The notes under the pieces: generated by a model | Told to the model about the DNA's origin: nothing | Seen by the model: only the letters and a program-made list of their open reading frames with translations | Database searches by the model: none | Shown here: positions 50,192 to 58,343 of the stretch, piece by piece | Layout of the letters: every line of letters starts with the position of its first letter | Numbering within the stretch: position 1 is the first letter of the stretch | Assembly (NCBI RefSeq): GCF_000381885.1 | Contig: NZ_KB907210.1 | Coordinates: 320,104 to 384,103 of the forward strand | Reading direction: 5' to 3' | Source: Actinomadura atramentaria DSM 43919 | GTDB taxonomy: Bacteria; Actinomycetota; Actinomycetes; Streptosporangiales; Streptosporangiaceae | DNA length: 64,000 nucleotides | Made by a program: the position numbers and the translations under genes

Positions 50192-50216
50192 GCGCGCGTG
50201 CGTGGACGACCGAACC

Positions 50217-50236
50217 GCGCCAGTGAATACTGGCGC
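50217..50236. promoter_or_regulatory. perfect palindrome before the secreted-protein gene
   Basis: GCGCCAG-tgaata-CTGGCGC is a perfect 7-bp inverted repeat lying 30 bp before the ATG of the secreted-protein gene and 25 bp after the kinase stop. It could be an operator for the downstream gene or a short terminator for the kinase. Confidence 0.5.
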
Positions 50237-50266
50237 AATCCGTCGTCTCACCGAGGAGCCCGTCCC

Positions 50267-51361
50267 ATGCGACCTGTCCGCCCCTCCCGCCGCGCCGTCG
50301 CCCTCGCGTCCGCCGCCCTGCTCGGCGCGGCCGTCCTGCCCGCGCTGCCCGCGCTACCCGCGCTGGCCGCCCCGCCGCCCGGCGCGTGGACCGCCGAGAC
50401 CGCGCCCCCGCTGACCGCCCCCGCCGCGCTGCACGGCGTCGCCGCCGCGAGCCCGAACCGCGCGTTCGCGGTCGGCGGCGAGGCGGGCGAGACCGTCCCC
50501 GTCCTGCTGAACCGCGGCCCGCGCGGCTGGACGCGCGCGCAGGCCCCCGCCGGGATCGCCCCCCAGCTCGTGGACGTCGCGGCGGGCTCGGCGGCGAACG
50601 CGTGGGCGGTCGGCCAGTCCGCGAACGCCTACGACCCCGCCGACGCGCGCGCCGTCCACTGGAACGGCCGCCGCTGGACCGCCGACCGGCTGCCGCTGCC
50701 CACCCCGCTCGCGGTGTCGGTGGACTCGGCGGGCGCGCCGTGGGTCGCGGGCGTCAACGGCAACGAGAACGACGGCAGCGCCGTCTACACCAAGCGGCAC
50801 GGCGCGTGGAGCAAGAGCCTCGACGTCCCGGCCGGGACGATGCTCAGCGCCGTCGCCGCGCGGACGCCCCGCGACGTCTGGACGGGCGGCCTCGCGCAGA
50901 ACTCCACCAGCACCGCGCTCTACCACTTCGACGGGTCCGCGTGGACCCGCGTGGCCTGGCCCAGCCAGTGGAGCCGCTGGGTCATGGAGATCGCCCCGGT
51001 CTCCGCGCGCGAGGTCTGGCTCTACGAGATGCCGCTCGACCCGCTGTTCTCCGGCCCGAAGCTCGCCCGCTGGAAGAACGGCGCGTTCACCGAGTACGCG
51101 ATCCCCCCGGCCGGCTCCGGCGGCGGCCTCGGAACCCTGTCCGCCGACCCGGGCTTCCTCGGCTCCCTCGCCCCCGACGGCCGGGGCGGGGTCTGGGTCC
51201 AGACCAACCGGGGCGGGGAGTTCCTGCACTTCGACGGCGCGGACTGGACGCGCGTCGCCCGTCCCGCGTCGCAGGGCTACCTGTGGGATCTCGCCCAGGC
51301 CCCGCACACCCGGACGGTCTGGGCGGCCGGGGACGGCGGCGCGCTGCTGCGCTTCCACTGA
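50267..51361 (+). CDS. secreted beta-propeller-like protein
   Basis: I do not recognise a named family in this 364-residue protein. It has a signal peptide (about residues 1-34: basic PVRPSRR, hydrophobic core, ALPALPALAA), with a twin Arg that is a weak Tat match. The mature part repeats a pattern of about 45-50 residues: a Trp-rich strand ending in x-W-T, followed by a Val/Ala-rich strand and an Asp/Gly turn (for example ANAWAVG, RDVWTGG, REVWLYE, GGVWVQT, RTVWAAG). This suggests a five- to seven-bladed propeller such as WD40-like or BNR/sialidase-type secreted proteins. The ATG has GGAG eight bases upstream. Confidence 0.75.
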   Translation: MRPVRPSRRAVALASAALLGAAVLPALPALPALAAPPPGAWTAETAPPLTAPAALHGVAAASPNRAFAVGGEAGETVPVLLNRGPRGWTRAQAPAGIAPQLVDVAAGSAANAWAVGQSANAYDPADARAVHWNGRRWTADRLPLPTPLAVSVDSAGAPWVAGVNGNENDGSAVYTKRHGAWSKSLDVPAGTMLSAVAARTPRDVWTGGLAQNSTSTALYHFDGSAWTRVAWPSQWSRWVMEIAPVSAREVWLYEMPLDPLFSGPKLARWKNGAFTEYAIPPAGSGGGLGTLSADPGFLGSLAPDGRGGVWVQTNRGGEFLHFDGADWTRVARPASQGYLWDLAQAPHTRTVWAAGDGGALLRFH

Positions 51362-51466
51362 GCCCGCGCCCGACTCCGCACCGGGCGGACCGCCGGACGG
51401 CCCCGCGCGGCGGCGGCTACGCTGAACGACCGTCAGACCATCGACGACCAGCATGGAGCCAGCCAC

Positions 51467-51841
51467 ATGGCGCTTGAACGCCCCGAGATCGACTTCCCCG
51501 AGGGCCAGCCCCCGTCCTACCTCGACATCACCGACATCACCGTCGGCGACGGCGCGGAGGCCGTGAAGGGGTCCACCGTCTCCATGCACTACGTGGGCGT
51601 GAGCTTCTCCACCGGCGAGGAGTTCGACGCGTCCTGGAACCGCGGCAGCACGCTGGACTTCGAGCTGGGCAGCGGCCGGGTCATCAAGGGCTGGGACATG
51701 GGGATCGCCGGGATGAAGGTGGGCGGGCGGCGCAAGCTCGTCATCCCGCCGCACCTGGCCTACGGCGACCGCAGCCCGTCCCCGGCCATCAAGCCGGGCG
51801 AAACGCTGATCTTCGTGGTGGACCTGGTGGACGTGAGCTGA
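51467..51841 (+). CDS. FKBP-type peptidyl-prolyl isomerase
   Basis: A 124-residue single-domain FKBP. It has the classic VSMHYVGVSFSTGEEFDASW, FELGSGRVIKGWDMGIAGMK, VGGRRKLVIPPHLAYGDR and TLIFVVDLVDV elements, including the Tyr, Asp, Trp and Phe residues of the active site. No signal peptide is present, so it is cytoplasmic. It probably speeds proline isomerisation in protein folding. The ATG follows a short, GC-rich leader; a hairpin terminator lies after the gene. Confidence 0.95.
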   Translation: MALERPEIDFPEGQPPSYLDITDITVGDGAEAVKGSTVSMHYVGVSFSTGEEFDASWNRGSTLDFELGSGRVIKGWDMGIAGMKVGGRRKLVIPPHLAYGDRSPSPAIKPGETLIFVVDLVDVS

Positions 51842-51860
51842 CCGGCCGCGCCGGTTGAAC

Positions 51861-51901
51861 GGCGGGCAATCGGCGGGTGAAATTACCCCCGATCGCCCGC
51901 C
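51861..51901 (+). terminator. hairpin after the FKBP gene
   Basis: GGCGGGC (51861-51867) pairs with GCCCGCC (51895-51901), and the stem continues inward with ATCG/CGAT and GGGT/ACCC, interrupted by mismatches, around a GAAATT loop. It starts 20 bp past the stop codon. Confidence 0.68.
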
Positions 51902-51942
51902 TTCGCCGTTTCCGGGGCTGAACGCGTCGGTATCGACCCAGC

Positions 51943-52896
51943 ATGATCCTCGCGCGCGGGCTGACGAAGCGGTACGGCCACAAGACCGCCGTCGACCGCG
52001 CGGACTTCTCCGTCGCGTCCGGGCACGTCACGGGCTTCCTCGGCCCGAACGGCGCGGGCAAGTCGACGACGATGCGGATGATCCTCGGCCTCGACCGGCC
52101 CACCGCGGGCGACGTCACCGTCAACGGCAAGCACTACCGCGACCTCGGGGCGCCGCTGCGCGAGGTCGGCGCGCTGCTGGAGGCGCGCGCGGCGCAGGGC
52201 GGCCGGACCGCGCGCAACCACCTGCGGTGCCTGGCGCGCAGCAACGGCATCCCCGACCGGCGCGCGGACGAGGTGCTGCGGCTCGTCGGGCTGGAGGCCG
52301 TCGCCGGGCAGCAGGTCCGCAACTTCTCGCTCGGGATGTCGCAGCGGCTCGGGATCGCCGGGGCGCTGCTCGGGGACCCGCCGATCCTCATGTTCGACGA
52401 GCCCGTCAACGGCCTCGACCCCGAGGGCATCCTGTGGATCAGGACCCTGATCCGGCAGCTCGCCGCCGAGGGCCGCACGGTGTTCGTGTCCAGCCACCTC
52501 ATGGCGGAGATGGCGCTGACCGCCGACCACCTGGTCGTCATCGGGCGCGGCCGCATCCTCGCCGACACCGACATGCGCGACTTCATCGACACCAACGCCA
52601 CGAGCCACGTCCTGGTCCGCTCGCCGCGGCTGACCGACCTCGTGCCGCTGCTGTCCGCGCGCGGCTGGCGCGTCGACCCCGAGGGCCGCGACGCGGTGCG
52701 CGTCCACGGGACGCCGCCGGACGCGATCGGGGACCTGGCCGCCGACCACGGCATCCGGCTGCACGAGCTGGCGCCCGTCCGCCCCTCGCTGGAGGAGGCC
52801 TTCATGCGGCTGACCGGCGACACCGTCGAGTACCACGCGGGGACGCCCGGGCAGCCGCCGATCCCGCCGGACGTCGCCGCGGGAGGTGCCGCGTGA
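51943..52896 (+). CDS. ABC-2 exporter ATP-binding subunit
   Basis: A 317-residue ATPase with Walker A LGPNGAGKSTTMRMILGL, signature FSLGMSQRLGIAGALL and Walker B PPILMFDEPVNGLDPEG. The switch His is in VFVSSHLMAEM. The C-terminal 80 residues resemble DrrA/BcrA-type drug exporters. It overlaps the permease gene by four bases (GTGA), so they form one transporter. No substrate can be named from sequence. Confidence 0.93.
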   Translation: MILARGLTKRYGHKTAVDRADFSVASGHVTGFLGPNGAGKSTTMRMILGLDRPTAGDVTVNGKHYRDLGAPLREVGALLEARAAQGGRTARNHLRCLARSNGIPDRRADEVLRLVGLEAVAGQQVRNFSLGMSQRLGIAGALLGDPPILMFDEPVNGLDPEGILWIRTLIRQLAAEGRTVFVSSHLMAEMALTADHLVVIGRGRILADTDMRDFIDTNATSHVLVRSPRLTDLVPLLSARGWRVDPEGRDAVRVHGTPPDAIGDLAADHGIRLHELAPVRPSLEEAFMRLTGDTVEYHAGTPGQPPIPPDVAAGGAA

Positions 52897-53708
52897 CCGC
52901 CGCCGGGGCGGCGGGCCGCCGCAGGCCGCCGCACGCGTCCTTCGCCAACGTCCTGTCCTCGGAGTGGACGAAGATCCGCACCGTGCCGTCCACCTTCTGG
53001 ACGCTGCTGGCGGGCGCGCTCATCATCATCGGGTTCTCCGCGCTGTGGGCGTGGGCGTTCACCGCCAGCTTCGACCAGCTCGACCGGGCGGACCGCGCGT
53101 CCATCTCCCCGACGTCGCCGATGCAGATCGCTTTCTACTTCGGCATGGTCGTGTTCGGCGTCCTCGGCGTGCTGGTGATCAGCGGCGAGTACGGCAGCGG
53201 GATGATCCGCGCCTCGCTGACCGCGATGCCGCGCCGCGCCGAGTACCTGGCGGCCAAGGCCGTCGTGGTGGCGGGCGTCGTGCTCGTCGCGGGGCTCGTG
53301 GTGTCGTTCGCGTCGTTCTTCGTGTCGCAGCCGATCCTGATGATCAACCATCTCGACGGGTCGCTGGGCGACCGGGGCGTGCTGCGCTCGGTGTTCGGCG
53401 GCGGGCTGTTCCTCGCGCTCATCGCGGTGATGGCGCTCGGGATCGGGACGATCGTCCGGCACACGGCGGGCTCGATCGTGACGATGTTCGTGATCCTGTT
53501 CGTGCTCGGCATCGTCGGCGGGTTCCTGCCGGGCTCGTGGGGGCGGACGCTCAACCAGTACCTGCCGTCCAACGCGGGCAGTGCGATCCTGGCGCCGGTA
53601 CGGCAGTCGGGATCGCTCGCGCCGTGGGCCGGGCTCGGCGTGTTCGCGCTCTACACGGCGGTGGTGCTGCTGGTGGCCGTCGTGCTGTTCCGGTCCCGCG
53701 ACGCCTGA
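52893..53708 (+). CDS. ABC-2 exporter permease
   Basis: This 271-residue protein has about six membrane helices starting near residue 35, with the ABC-2-type stretch VFGVLGVLVISGEYGSGMIR and AMPRRAEYLAAKAVVV at the second helix. It pairs with the ATPase upstream. The GTG start at 52893 has GGGAGG seven bases before it. The cytoplasmic N-terminus begins FANVLSSEWTKIRTVPSTFW, as in many actinobacterial ABC-2 permeases. The open frame upstream of the GTG is a shadow of the ATPase. Confidence 0.9.
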   Translation: MTAAGAAGRRRPPHASFANVLSSEWTKIRTVPSTFWTLLAGALIIIGFSALWAWAFTASFDQLDRADRASISPTSPMQIAFYFGMVVFGVLGVLVISGEYGSGMIRASLTAMPRRAEYLAAKAVVVAGVVLVAGLVVSFASFFVSQPILMINHLDGSLGDRGVLRSVFGGGLFLALIAVMALGIGTIVRHTAGSIVTMFVILFVLGIVGGFLPGSWGRTLNQYLPSNAGSAILAPVRQSGSLAPWAGLGVFALYTAVVLLVAVVLFRSRDA

Positions 53709-53924
53709 GATTTCGGCGTTCCCCGCGGATCGGGCCGCGTCGCTCCGTGACCCGCGGTGCCGGACATGGTCAGATATGTCGCGCGAGTCCTCCCACGGGT
53801 TTCCACACGGCGCGAACCACCGCGCGGTCGCGGCCGTCCCACCCAGTCGGGGACCGTGACACAGCGCCGGAACACGGCACCAGCACCACGGTGCGGGCAC
53901 CACAGGATTAGGGGAACGCCGCCG

Positions 53925-54773
53925 ATGCGAGGAAAGACGCCCGTCGCCGCCACCGTCGTGGCGGCGCTCGCCGGAGTCGCGGCCGCGGGCTGGCCCGCCG
54001 TCGCGGGCACCGGCGGACCGTCGGGGCCGACGATGCGGGCGCAGCTCGCCGCCGTGCTGGCCGACCAGGAGTGGCCGCGGCCCGCGCCGGGCTCCTGGAC
54101 GCCGCCCAAACCCGCCGTGGACGGGCTCCCCACCGTGATCAGCAAGATCGACACGACCGACAAGGTCGTCTTCCTCACGATGGACGACGGCTACGAGTAC
54201 GACTCGGACTTCGTCGCGCTGGTCCGCAAGGAGCACGTCCCGTACATGACGTTCCTGACGTCCACGTACATCCACGGCGAGGCACAGTACTTCTGGGCGC
54301 TGCGCAACGCCGGGTCGGTGATGGAGAACCACACCATCGACCACCCGAACATGCCGACGCTGAGCCCCGAGGCGCAGAAGCGGCAGATCTGCGAGTCCTC
54401 GGACGCCATCGCCGCCCAGTTCGGCCGCCGCCCGGAGATCTTCCGGCCGCCGTTCGGCGCGTACAACACCGCGACGCGCCAGGCCGCCAAGGAGTGCGGC
54501 ATCAAGTCCGTCCTGCTGTGGACGGCCGAGTTCTACAACGGCACGACCGGCCCCGGCGTCGGGTTCAACGGCTTCGCGCGCGCGGACGGCGGCAAGGGCT
54601 TCAAGCCCGGCGACATCATCCTCATGCACTACCGCAAGGGCCTCGCCGGGGAGTTCGCGACGATGCTCGGGTGGATCAGGCAGGCCGGGTTCCGGCCCGC
54701 CGCCGTCCAGAACTACCTGCCGCGCTCGCTGGGCGGGACCGCGCCCGACGCCCCGGCCGCGCCGAAGGGCTGA
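53925..54773 (+). CDS. secreted polysaccharide deacetylase (CE4)
   Basis: A 282-residue exported protein with a signal peptide (about 1-29) and a NodB homology domain. Motif one VVFLTMDDGYEYD has the catalytic and metal-binding Asp pair, motif two is HTIDHPNMPTLS (His-x-x-x-His), motif three is RPPFGAYN, and the C-terminal GDIILMHY has the catalytic His. Such enzymes deacetylate N-acetylglucosamine in peptidoglycan or chitin-like polymers. The 216-bp leader upstream holds a GCACC/GGTGC repeat near 53883 but no clear promoter. It ends 22 bp from the convergent permease stop. Confidence 0.92.
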   Translation: MRGKTPVAATVVAALAGVAAAGWPAVAGTGGPSGPTMRAQLAAVLADQEWPRPAPGSWTPPKPAVDGLPTVISKIDTTDKVVFLTMDDGYEYDSDFVALVRKEHVPYMTFLTSTYIHGEAQYFWALRNAGSVMENHTIDHPNMPTLSPEAQKRQICESSDAIAAQFGRRPEIFRPPFGAYNTATRQAAKECGIKSVLLWTAEFYNGTTGPGVGFNGFARADGGKGFKPGDIILMHYRKGLAGEFATMLGWIRQAGFRPAAVQNYLPRSLGGTAPDAPAAPKG

Positions 54774-54795
54774 CGCGGCGCGGCCGGGCGCCCGG

Positions 54796-56259
54796 TCAGT
54801 CGGCGGCGCGGGGCCGGGTCGGCGGGCGCACCGGGCCGCCGACCTCGTCCTCGTCGGGGGCGATGATCCCGCGCCCGGCGTCGGCCGGGCCGCGCCGCCC
54901 GCCGAGGGCGTTCAGCAGGTGGTAGAAGACCAGCACCGCGACCGTCCCGAACGCGATGCCGCCGAGCGGGAAGTCGTCGGTGATCGACAGCGTCACGCCG
55001 CCGATCGCCAGGATCATCGCCGCCGCGACCGGCACGAGGTTGACCGGGTCGGCGAAGTCCACCCGGTTCTCGATCCAGATCTTCGCGCCGAGCAGCCCGA
55101 TCATCCCGTAGAGGACGACGGTGATCCCGCCGAGGACGCCGCCGGGCGTCGCCGCGACGAGCGCCCCGAACTTGGGGCACAGCCCGAACAGGATCGCCAC
55201 GACCGCCGCGACGTAGTACGCGGCCGTCGAGTAGATCCGGGTGGCGGCCATGACGCCGATGTTCTCGGCGTACGTCGTGGTGGGCGAGCCGCCGACGCCG
55301 GTGGCCAGGACGGTCGCGACGCCGTCGGCGGCGAGCGCGCGGCCCATCACCGGGTCCAGGTTCTCCCCCGTCATCGCCGCGACGGCCTTGACGTGCCCGG
55401 TGTTCTCCGCGATGAGCGCGATGACGGGCGGCAGCGCCAGCAGGATCGCCGACGCCGTGAACCCGGGCGCGTGCAGGCTCGGGAACCCGAACCAGTCGGC
55501 GTGCGAGACGCCGGAGAAGTCCACGCGGTGGTGCGGGAACGCCGTCGCGACGCAGTACGGCCCCTCGGCCGGGCACGGCCTGCCGGACGCGTCCAGCAGG
55601 TTCTGCCCCGGCAGCACCGAGGTGATCTTCCCGGCCGTGTGGTCCAGCACCCAGGACAGGGCGAACCCGAACACCAGCGCCAGCAGGATCGACACCCGCG
55701 ACCAGAACCCGCGCAGCAGCACGGTGCTCAGCACCGCGAACACCAGCGTCGCCAGCCCGACCCACTGGTCCTGCGGCCAGTACGTCGTCGCGACGACCGG
55801 GGCGAGGTTGAACCCGATGAGCATCACGACCGCGCCCGTCACGACCGGCGGGAACACCCGGTGGACGACCTGCGCGCCGAGGAAGTGGATCACCAGCCCG
55901 ACCGCCGCGAGCACCGCGCCCGACACCAGGATCGCCCCGGTGACCGTCGCGCTGTCGCCGCCCGCCGCGCGGATCGCCGCGACCGCGCCGACGAACGAGG
56001 CGCTGGAGCCGAGGTAGCTCGGCACCCGCCCGCCGACGACCAGCAGGAAGAGGATCGTCGCGACCCCGGACATCATGATCGACAGGTTCGGGTCCAGGCC
56101 CATCATGAGCGGGAAGACGAACGTCGCGCCGAACATCGCGACGACGTGCTGCACGCCGATCCCGGCCGTGCGCGGCCACGTCAGCCGCTCCCCGGGGCGC
56201 ACGACCTCGCCGGGCGGCGGCGTCCTCCCGTCGCCGTGCAGCCTCCAGCCGATCCCCAT
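54796..56259 (-). CDS. NCS2/UraA-type nucleobase permease
   Basis: A 487-residue, about 14-helix symporter. The first helix has GVQHVVAMFGATFVFPLMM with the Gln-His pair of the NCS2 family, and the pore region has the GSPTTTYAENIGVMAATRIY stretch seen in UraA and RutG proteins. These transport uracil in particular, while xanthine and urate carriers usually read differently here, so uracil is the best guess and purines are possible. The ATG at 56259 has GGAGG six bases upstream. It is downstream of the PucR gene on the same strand, separated by 139 bp that includes an inverted repeat (56325-56373). Confidence 0.9.
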   Translation of the reverse strand: MGIGWRLHGDGRTPPPGEVVRPGERLTWPRTAGIGVQHVVAMFGATFVFPLMMGLDPNLSIMMSGVATILFLLVVGGRVPSYLGSSASFVGAVAAIRAAGGDSATVTGAILVSGAVLAAVGLVIHFLGAQVVHRVFPPVVTGAVVMLIGFNLAPVVATTYWPQDQWVGLATLVFAVLSTVLLRGFWSRVSILLALVFGFALSWVLDHTAGKITSVLPGQNLLDASGRPCPAEGPYCVATAFPHHRVDFSGVSHADWFGFPSLHAPGFTASAILLALPPVIALIAENTGHVKAVAAMTGENLDPVMGRALAADGVATVLATGVGGSPTTTYAENIGVMAATRIYSTAAYYVAAVVAILFGLCPKFGALVAATPGGVLGGITVVLYGMIGLLGAKIWIENRVDFADPVNLVPVAAAMILAIGGVTLSITDDFPLGGIAFGTVAVLVFYHLLNALGGRRGPADAGRGIIAPDEDEVGGPVRPPTRPRAAD

Positions 56260-56324
56260 CCGAGCCTCCTCCGGACGCGCCCGTGCGGGCGCGCCCTCGA
56301 TTCCTGCGCGCAACCGTAGATGTA

Positions 56325-56373
56325 CCCAGAACGGCGATCATGGGCGACTTCCGCCAAAGATTCCGGTTCTGGG
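56325..56373. promoter_or_regulatory. inverted repeat and PucR-like box before the permease gene
   Basis: CCCAGAAC (56325-56332) and GTTCTGGG (56366-56373) form an 8-bp inverted repeat with centres about 41 bp apart. Between them, on the minus strand, AATCTTTGG (56354-56362) matches the first nine positions of the Bacillus PucR box (WWWCNTTGG). This suggests regulation of the permease by the adjacent PucR, but actinobacterial PucR sites are poorly known. Confidence 0.4.
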
Positions 56374-56398
56374 CTGGGGAGACTCTATGACCCAGCGG

Positions 56399-58138
56399 TC
56401 AGATGCCGCGCATCCGGAGGACGTGCAGGGCCAGCGTCAGATTGAGGCGCAGGTTCGCGTCGCGGGTGAACGGGCCGAGCATCCGCTCCAGCTTCCCGAT
56501 GCGGTACCGCAGCGTGTTGTAGTGGAAGTGCAGGCGGCGGGCCGTCTCGGCGACGTTCAGGTTGGTCTCCAGGAGTTCCTGCAGCGTGCGGCGCAGGTCG
56601 GCCATCTCGGGGTCGGCGTCGTCGGCCAGCTCCCCCAGCGTCTCGCGGACGAACGCGTGCAGCTCGGCGGCGTCCGGCACGAGGCTGAGCAGCCGGTACA
56701 CGCCGAGCCCGTCGAAGTGGGCGCGCGCGCCGGGGCCCTGCACCTGGCGGCCGACGCGGACGGCCTTCAGCGCCTGCTCGTAGGCCTCCGGCAGGTCGGC
56801 GGGACGCGCGGCGGTCCGGCTGACGCCCGTCGAGAACGTGCGGTGCGCCGCCTCCGGGCCGAGGTCGGCGAACAGCGCCGCGACGTCCTGCGTCCACGCC
56901 GCCGCGACGTCGCGGGCGCCCGCGCCCTCGCCCGTCCCGACCAGCGCGACGACCTCGCGGGCGAAGCTCACCACGGCCGCGCCCGGGTCGCGGCGGCGCG
57001 CCGCCGCCGTCCACGCCGCCGCCAGCCGCTCCTGCGCGGCGCGCTCCTGCGGGCCCCGCCCGCCCGGCGCGTCGTCCAGCTCGGCGACGACGACCGCGAG
57101 CGGGCGGTCCAGGTCCCAGCCGAACCCGGCGCAGTGCGCGACGACCCGGTCCTCGCCCCCGGCCCGCCCCGCGAGCACCTCGCGCAGGAAGTCCGCCCGG
57201 TACTTGCTCTCCACCGCCGCGACGGCCTGCTGCTTGGTGACGACCAGCGCCGCGACCGTCGCCGCGCGCTCCAGGATGCCGAGGTCGGCGTCGCCGAGCG
57301 CGCCGCGCGGGGCGTAGGCGACGATCCGGCCGTGGTCGAGGCCGCCCGCGACGACCCGCGCCGACAACCGCGTCCCGCGCGGCGCGGCCCCGCCGACGAA
57401 CGCCGCGAACCGCGTCCCGGGCACGAGCGGCGCGACCGTCTCGGGCACGGGCTCGGCGAACACGGGCTCGCTCACCACGGGCTCACCTACCACGGGCGCC
57501 GTCAGCTCCGCGAGATGGTCGGCGCGGCCCGCGCGGGCGACGACGCGCCCGTCGCCGTCCACCAGCGCGACGGCCGCGCCGAGCACCGCCGCGACCTCGT
57601 CCACGACCTCCTGCACCTCGCCGCCGCCCAGCACGATCTGCACCAGCGCCCGGTGGACCTCCTCGGTGCGGGCCAGGACGGCGGCCTGCCGGTTGAGGAT
57701 GTCGCTGAGGACCTGGTTGAGGACGTCGTCGAACCCGACGTCGTCCGGCAGCGCGATGACGGGGAAGCCGAGCCGGTCCGCCCGCGCGAGCATCGCGGCG
57801 GGCAGGGCACCCGTGTCCGGACCCGGCCGGACGGCCAGCGCCGCGACCCCGCGCGCGTCCAGCTCCCCGACCAGCCCCGCGAGCCCCGCCGCGCCGCGCA
57901 GCGAGTAACCGGTGGTCAGCAGCAGCTCGTTGGGCTTGACGAACGTCAGCGCGTCCGCGACCGCCAGCACGTCGAGCCGCTGCACCACCCGGCCGAGCCC
58001 GCTCCGCCCCGCCACGACCCGCGCGCCGCGCAGGCTCGGCACGCCCAGGACCTCCCCGACCGACAGGCCGAGGGTGAGGGCGCCGGTGCTCGCCAGCCGG
58101 AGGGCCGGGGGCGCCGGGTCCACGGGAATGTGGCTCAT
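56399..58138 (-). CDS. PucR-family transcriptional regulator
   Basis: A 579-residue regulator with three parts: the N-terminal PucR domain (from LSVGEVLGVPSLRGARVVAG), a CdaR GGDEF-like middle domain, and a C-terminal HTH_30 helix-turn-helix with ELLETNLNVAETARRLHFHY then NTLRYRIGKLERMLG. This family controls purine catabolism and related pathways, often as an activator sensing a purine metabolite. A short 15-bp coding repeat (57448-57492) gives Glu-Pro-Val repeats. I start at the ATG at 58138; longer GTG starts at 58150 and 58201 cannot be ruled out. It is divergent from the DUF2877 gene and upstream of the permease gene. Confidence 0.92.
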   Translation of the reverse strand: MSHIPVDPAPPALRLASTGALTLGLSVGEVLGVPSLRGARVVAGRSGLGRVVQRLDVLAVADALTFVKPNELLLTTGYSLRGAAGLAGLVGELDARGVAALAVRPGPDTGALPAAMLARADRLGFPVIALPDDVGFDDVLNQVLSDILNRQAAVLARTEEVHRALVQIVLGGGEVQEVVDEVAAVLGAAVALVDGDGRVVARAGRADHLAELTAPVVGEPVVSEPVFAEPVPETVAPLVPGTRFAAFVGGAAPRGTRLSARVVAGGLDHGRIVAYAPRGALGDADLGILERAATVAALVVTKQQAVAAVESKYRADFLREVLAGRAGGEDRVVAHCAGFGWDLDRPLAVVVAELDDAPGGRGPQERAAQERLAAAWTAAARRRDPGAAVVSFAREVVALVGTGEGAGARDVAAAWTQDVAALFADLGPEAAHRTFSTGVSRTAARPADLPEAYEQALKAVRVGRQVQGPGARAHFDGLGVYRLLSLVPDAAELHAFVRETLGELADDADPEMADLRRTLQELLETNLNVAETARRLHFHYNTLRYRIGKLERMLGPFTRDANLRLNLTLALHVLRMRGI

Positions 58139-58343
58139 GCGTGGGGTCACCTCGCTTTTGGAGCGTTCATCGCCGGGTACGGCCAGATCGCTACCGCTCA
58201 CTGATCAAGACTGACAACAAACGACAAGGCTGACAACAGGGCTTGGCACCTTTTCCCGTACGGCGTCCCGGAACCGGCCGTCTACGGTTCCGTACGGGTT
58301 CCTTACGGTTTCCATCGACCGCTCCCGCTCCCCGGAGGGATGA
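58139..58343. promoter_or_regulatory. pucR-DUF2877 divergent control region
   Basis: Four TACGG-type direct repeats lie upstream of the DUF2877 gene (TACGGCGTCC at 58259, TACGGTTCC at 58283, TACGGGTTCC at 58293, TACGGTTTCC at 58304). CGGAACCG (58269-58276) and CGGTTCCG (58285-58292) form a perfect inverted repeat, and CCGTACGG occurs twice (58256-58263, 58290-58297). On the pucR side, TGTTGTCAG repeats at 58211-58219 and 58230-58238 may include a -35. These are candidate regulator sites. Confidence 0.6.

Noticed and set aside
53709..53924. A riboswitch (for example c-di-AMP type) before the polysaccharide deacetylase gene
   Set aside because: I could not find the conserved elements of any known riboswitch in this 216-bp leader; only short hairpin-prone repeats such as GCACC/GGTGC are seen.
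54784..54795. CCGGGCGCCCGG perfect palindrome between the convergent deacetylase and permease genes
   Set aside because: It is a short self-complementary stretch without a loop; alone it cannot form a useful terminator.
58243..58268. A TTGGCAC element before the DUF2877 gene as a sigma-54 promoter
   Set aside because: No matching -12 element follows at the right spacing, and actinobacteria generally lack sigma-54.
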